Virus record (IMG/VR): IMGVR_UViG_3300009163_000178
Span: 1-24,165 of that record
DNA from: a virus
Direction: 5' to 3' (one strand)
DNA: 24,165 nt
The notes beneath the pieces were generated by a model, which ran no database searches, was not told where the DNA came from, and saw only the letters and a program-made list of their open reading frames with translations. A program made the translations under genes and the position numbers. The stretch's first letter is position 1; each line of letters starts with the position of its first letter. This document shows positions 22,895 to 24,165 of this stretch, one piece after another.

Positions 22895-24165
22895 ATGGCA
22901 CAAAGCGGATACACCCCTATACTTATTTACGCAAGTGGAACGGCTACTAATGTACCGTTAGCTGCTAATATGACAAGCACCTCAACAGGAGCTGAGTTAG
23001 CTATTAACTACACCGACGGCAAGTTATACTACAAGAATAACTCTGGTGTAGTCACTCTCCTCGCCTCAACTTCAGGCGCATCGGGTGATGTAGTCGGGCC
23101 TGCAAGTGCTACGGATAACGCACTAGCAAGGTTTGATTTAACGACAGGCAAGCTAATACAGAACTCAGTTGGCATATTAAGCGATGCAGGTATTCTGACA
23201 GGGCTGACAGGGTTGACATCATCAGGCCCTATTACATTATCTAGTCTAACAAGTGGTCGAGTAACATACGCTGGTGCTAGTGGATTATTAAGTGATAGTG
23301 CTAACTTAACCTATAACGGAACAAATTTTGGTGTTGGTGCGGCTCCAATTTCTACCGTCAGGCAATATATTAGAGGAACTGGCGCAACAAGTGCCACTTG
23401 GTCTTTATATATAGACAATTCAACCCCAGCAAATATTTTTTCTGTTCGGGACGATGGTAATGTAGGTATAGGTACTAGTAGTCCTAGCGCAAGACTTGGA
23501 ATAACCACTTCAACAATGAATAGTCAGATAGTGCTTGGTGTAAGCACATCAAATTCTGCTTATGGCTCAATTTCTTTAAACGGAAATAGTGCAGATAGTG
23601 GTAGGCTTGGCTTTACTGGTGGTGGCACAGGGGATAATAGTTTATATATTGATGTACCTACTAGTGGTCAGTATGCTTTTCGGCAAGGTGCTACTACAGT
23701 AATGCAAATTCTTTCTAGTGGCAATGTGGGTATAAACAATGTTAGCCCAGCAACTAAGTTAGATGTAGATGGAACAGGTTATTTTAGAGGTTTATTGTAT
23801 GTATCGGGTTCGTATGGAATTACTAGTGATGCACCAGCACCTTTAATTTTTGGTATTAATGGTACTGAAAAAATGAGAATTAGTAGTACTGGTCTAGTCG
23901 GTATAGGTACTAGTAGTCCTACAGCACCATTACAAATAACTACTAGTGGTACGGCAAATAATATACAGATGACAGGTAGTGGAACTGCTGGTACTTATGT
24001 GCAGATGACTAATACAGGTGGGATATTTACTGCTGGTTTAGATAATAGTACAGGTGGAGTTTTTGGTGGCTCTGCTTACTCAGGTAATTTATACATGAAT
24101 GGTGCTTATCCAATGTTGTTTTGGACTAGCGGTGGCATACGGATGCAAATAGACGCATCAGGCAA
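22895..24165 (+). CDS. Tail fibre protein, distal part missing (runs off the window)
   Basis: The frame is open from the ATG at 22895 to the window end (423 codons seen), with AAAAGGAA a few bases upstream. The N-terminal part (SGYTPILIYASGTATNVPL) has a beta-fibre look, followed by Gly/Thr/Ser-rich sequence. Three copies of a NVGI-type motif occur: GIGTSSP at about 191-197 and 336-342, and a degenerate VGINNVSP at 278-285. In fibres, GIGTTSP-like repeats are known next to S74-type chaperone ends, so a C-terminal peptidase S74 domain may follow outside the window. The gene is clearly in the tail fibre module. A shift in codon choice after about 23330 suggests exchange of the distal part. Confidence 0.8.
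   Translation, partial: MAQSGYTPILIYASGTATNVPLAANMTSTSTGAELAINYTDGKLYYKNNSGVVTLLASTSGASGDVVGPASATDNALARFDLTTGKLIQNSVGILSDAGILTGLTGLTSSGPITLSSLTSGRVTYAGASGLLSDSANLTYNGTNFGVGAAPISTVRQYIRGTGATSATWSLYIDNSTPANIFSVRDDGNVGIGTSSPSARLGITTSTMNSQIVLGVSTSNSAYGSISLNGNSADSGRLGFTGGGTGDNSLYIDVPTSGQYAFRQGATTVMQILSSGNVGINNVSPATKLDVDGTGYFRGLLYVSGSYGITSDAPAPLIFGINGTEKMRISSTGLVGIGTSSPTAPLQITTSGTANNIQMTGSGTAGTYVQMTNTGGIFTAGLDNSTGGVFGGSAYSGNLYMNGAYPMLFWTSGGIRMQIDASG
23465..23486 (+). repeat. 22-base direct repeat in the fibre gene, copy 1
   Basis: A 22-base stretch, including GGTATAGGTACTAGTAGTCC, is identical to 23900-23921. Both copies are in frame and encode VGIGTSSP-like sequence, with a degenerate third copy near 23726. 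The distance is 435 bases. Confidence 0.9.
23900..23921 (+). repeat. 22-base direct repeat in the fibre gene, copy 2
   Basis: This matches 23465-23486 exactly, in frame. Such in-frame direct repeats can support deletion or exchange within fibre genes. Confidence 0.9.

Overview
The window is a 24 kb piece of the late (packaging and virion) region of a tailed double-stranded DNA phage. Every supported gene lies on the + strand. The order is terminase small subunit, terminase large subunit, a giant multi-domain virion protein, portal, scaffold-like protein, capsid genes, tail adaptor and fibres. The portal and connector types, and the absence of tail-tube, sheath or tape-measure genes, suggest a short-tailed (podovirus-like) phage. 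Base composition is moderately AT-rich, and several proteins resemble families that are common in environmental aquatic phages of Gram-negative bacteria. The host cannot be fixed from this window. No integrase, repressor or other lysogeny gene is seen.

Layout. Positions 1-186 are the 3' end of an unidentified gene, closed by an intrinsic terminator. Positions 259-2512 hold the packaging genes (TerS, a small conserved protein, TerL) and a small Cys-rich protein, with overlapping or coupled starts. Positions 2513-2853 are the only sizeable gene-free stretch. It holds a long compound terminator with a possible competing pseudoknot, a second terminator, pyrimidine and G tracts, and a good sigma70-type promoter 18 bases before the next start. 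Positions 2854-10143 encode a 2429-residue 'polyvalent' protein: two ADP-ribosyltransferase-like domains, a methyltransferase-like domain, several unassigned domains and a C-terminal GH108-type muramidase. The modules are separated by a recurrent Lys-x-Gly-Gly motif.

Positions 10143-15168 hold the portal, small proteins, a GroES-like cochaperonin, a scaffold-like protein and a conserved protein of unknown role. Positions 15272-16839 hold a probable decoration protein and the major capsid protein, followed by a terminator. Positions 16903-18741 hold a beta-rich structural protein and a strongly basic Gly-Gly-motif protein, followed by a terminator. Positions 18793-21175 hold a small structural protein, a fused three-module basic protein, a tail adaptor carrying an inserted discoidin-like domain, and a Cys-rich protein. 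Positions 21180-24165 hold two tail-fibre genes, the second running off the window.

How the genes fit together. TerS and TerL drive DNA through the portal into a shell built from the capsid protein, the scaffold-like protein and, probably, the phage cochaperonin. The giant protein is best read as an internal or ejected virion protein that opens the cell wall with its muramidase and delivers effector domains into the host. The adaptor and fibres handle attachment. The least explained signal is the Lys-x-Gly-Gly-x-(Val/Ile/Met) motif. It punctuates the giant protein between domains and recurs in three other virion-region proteins.
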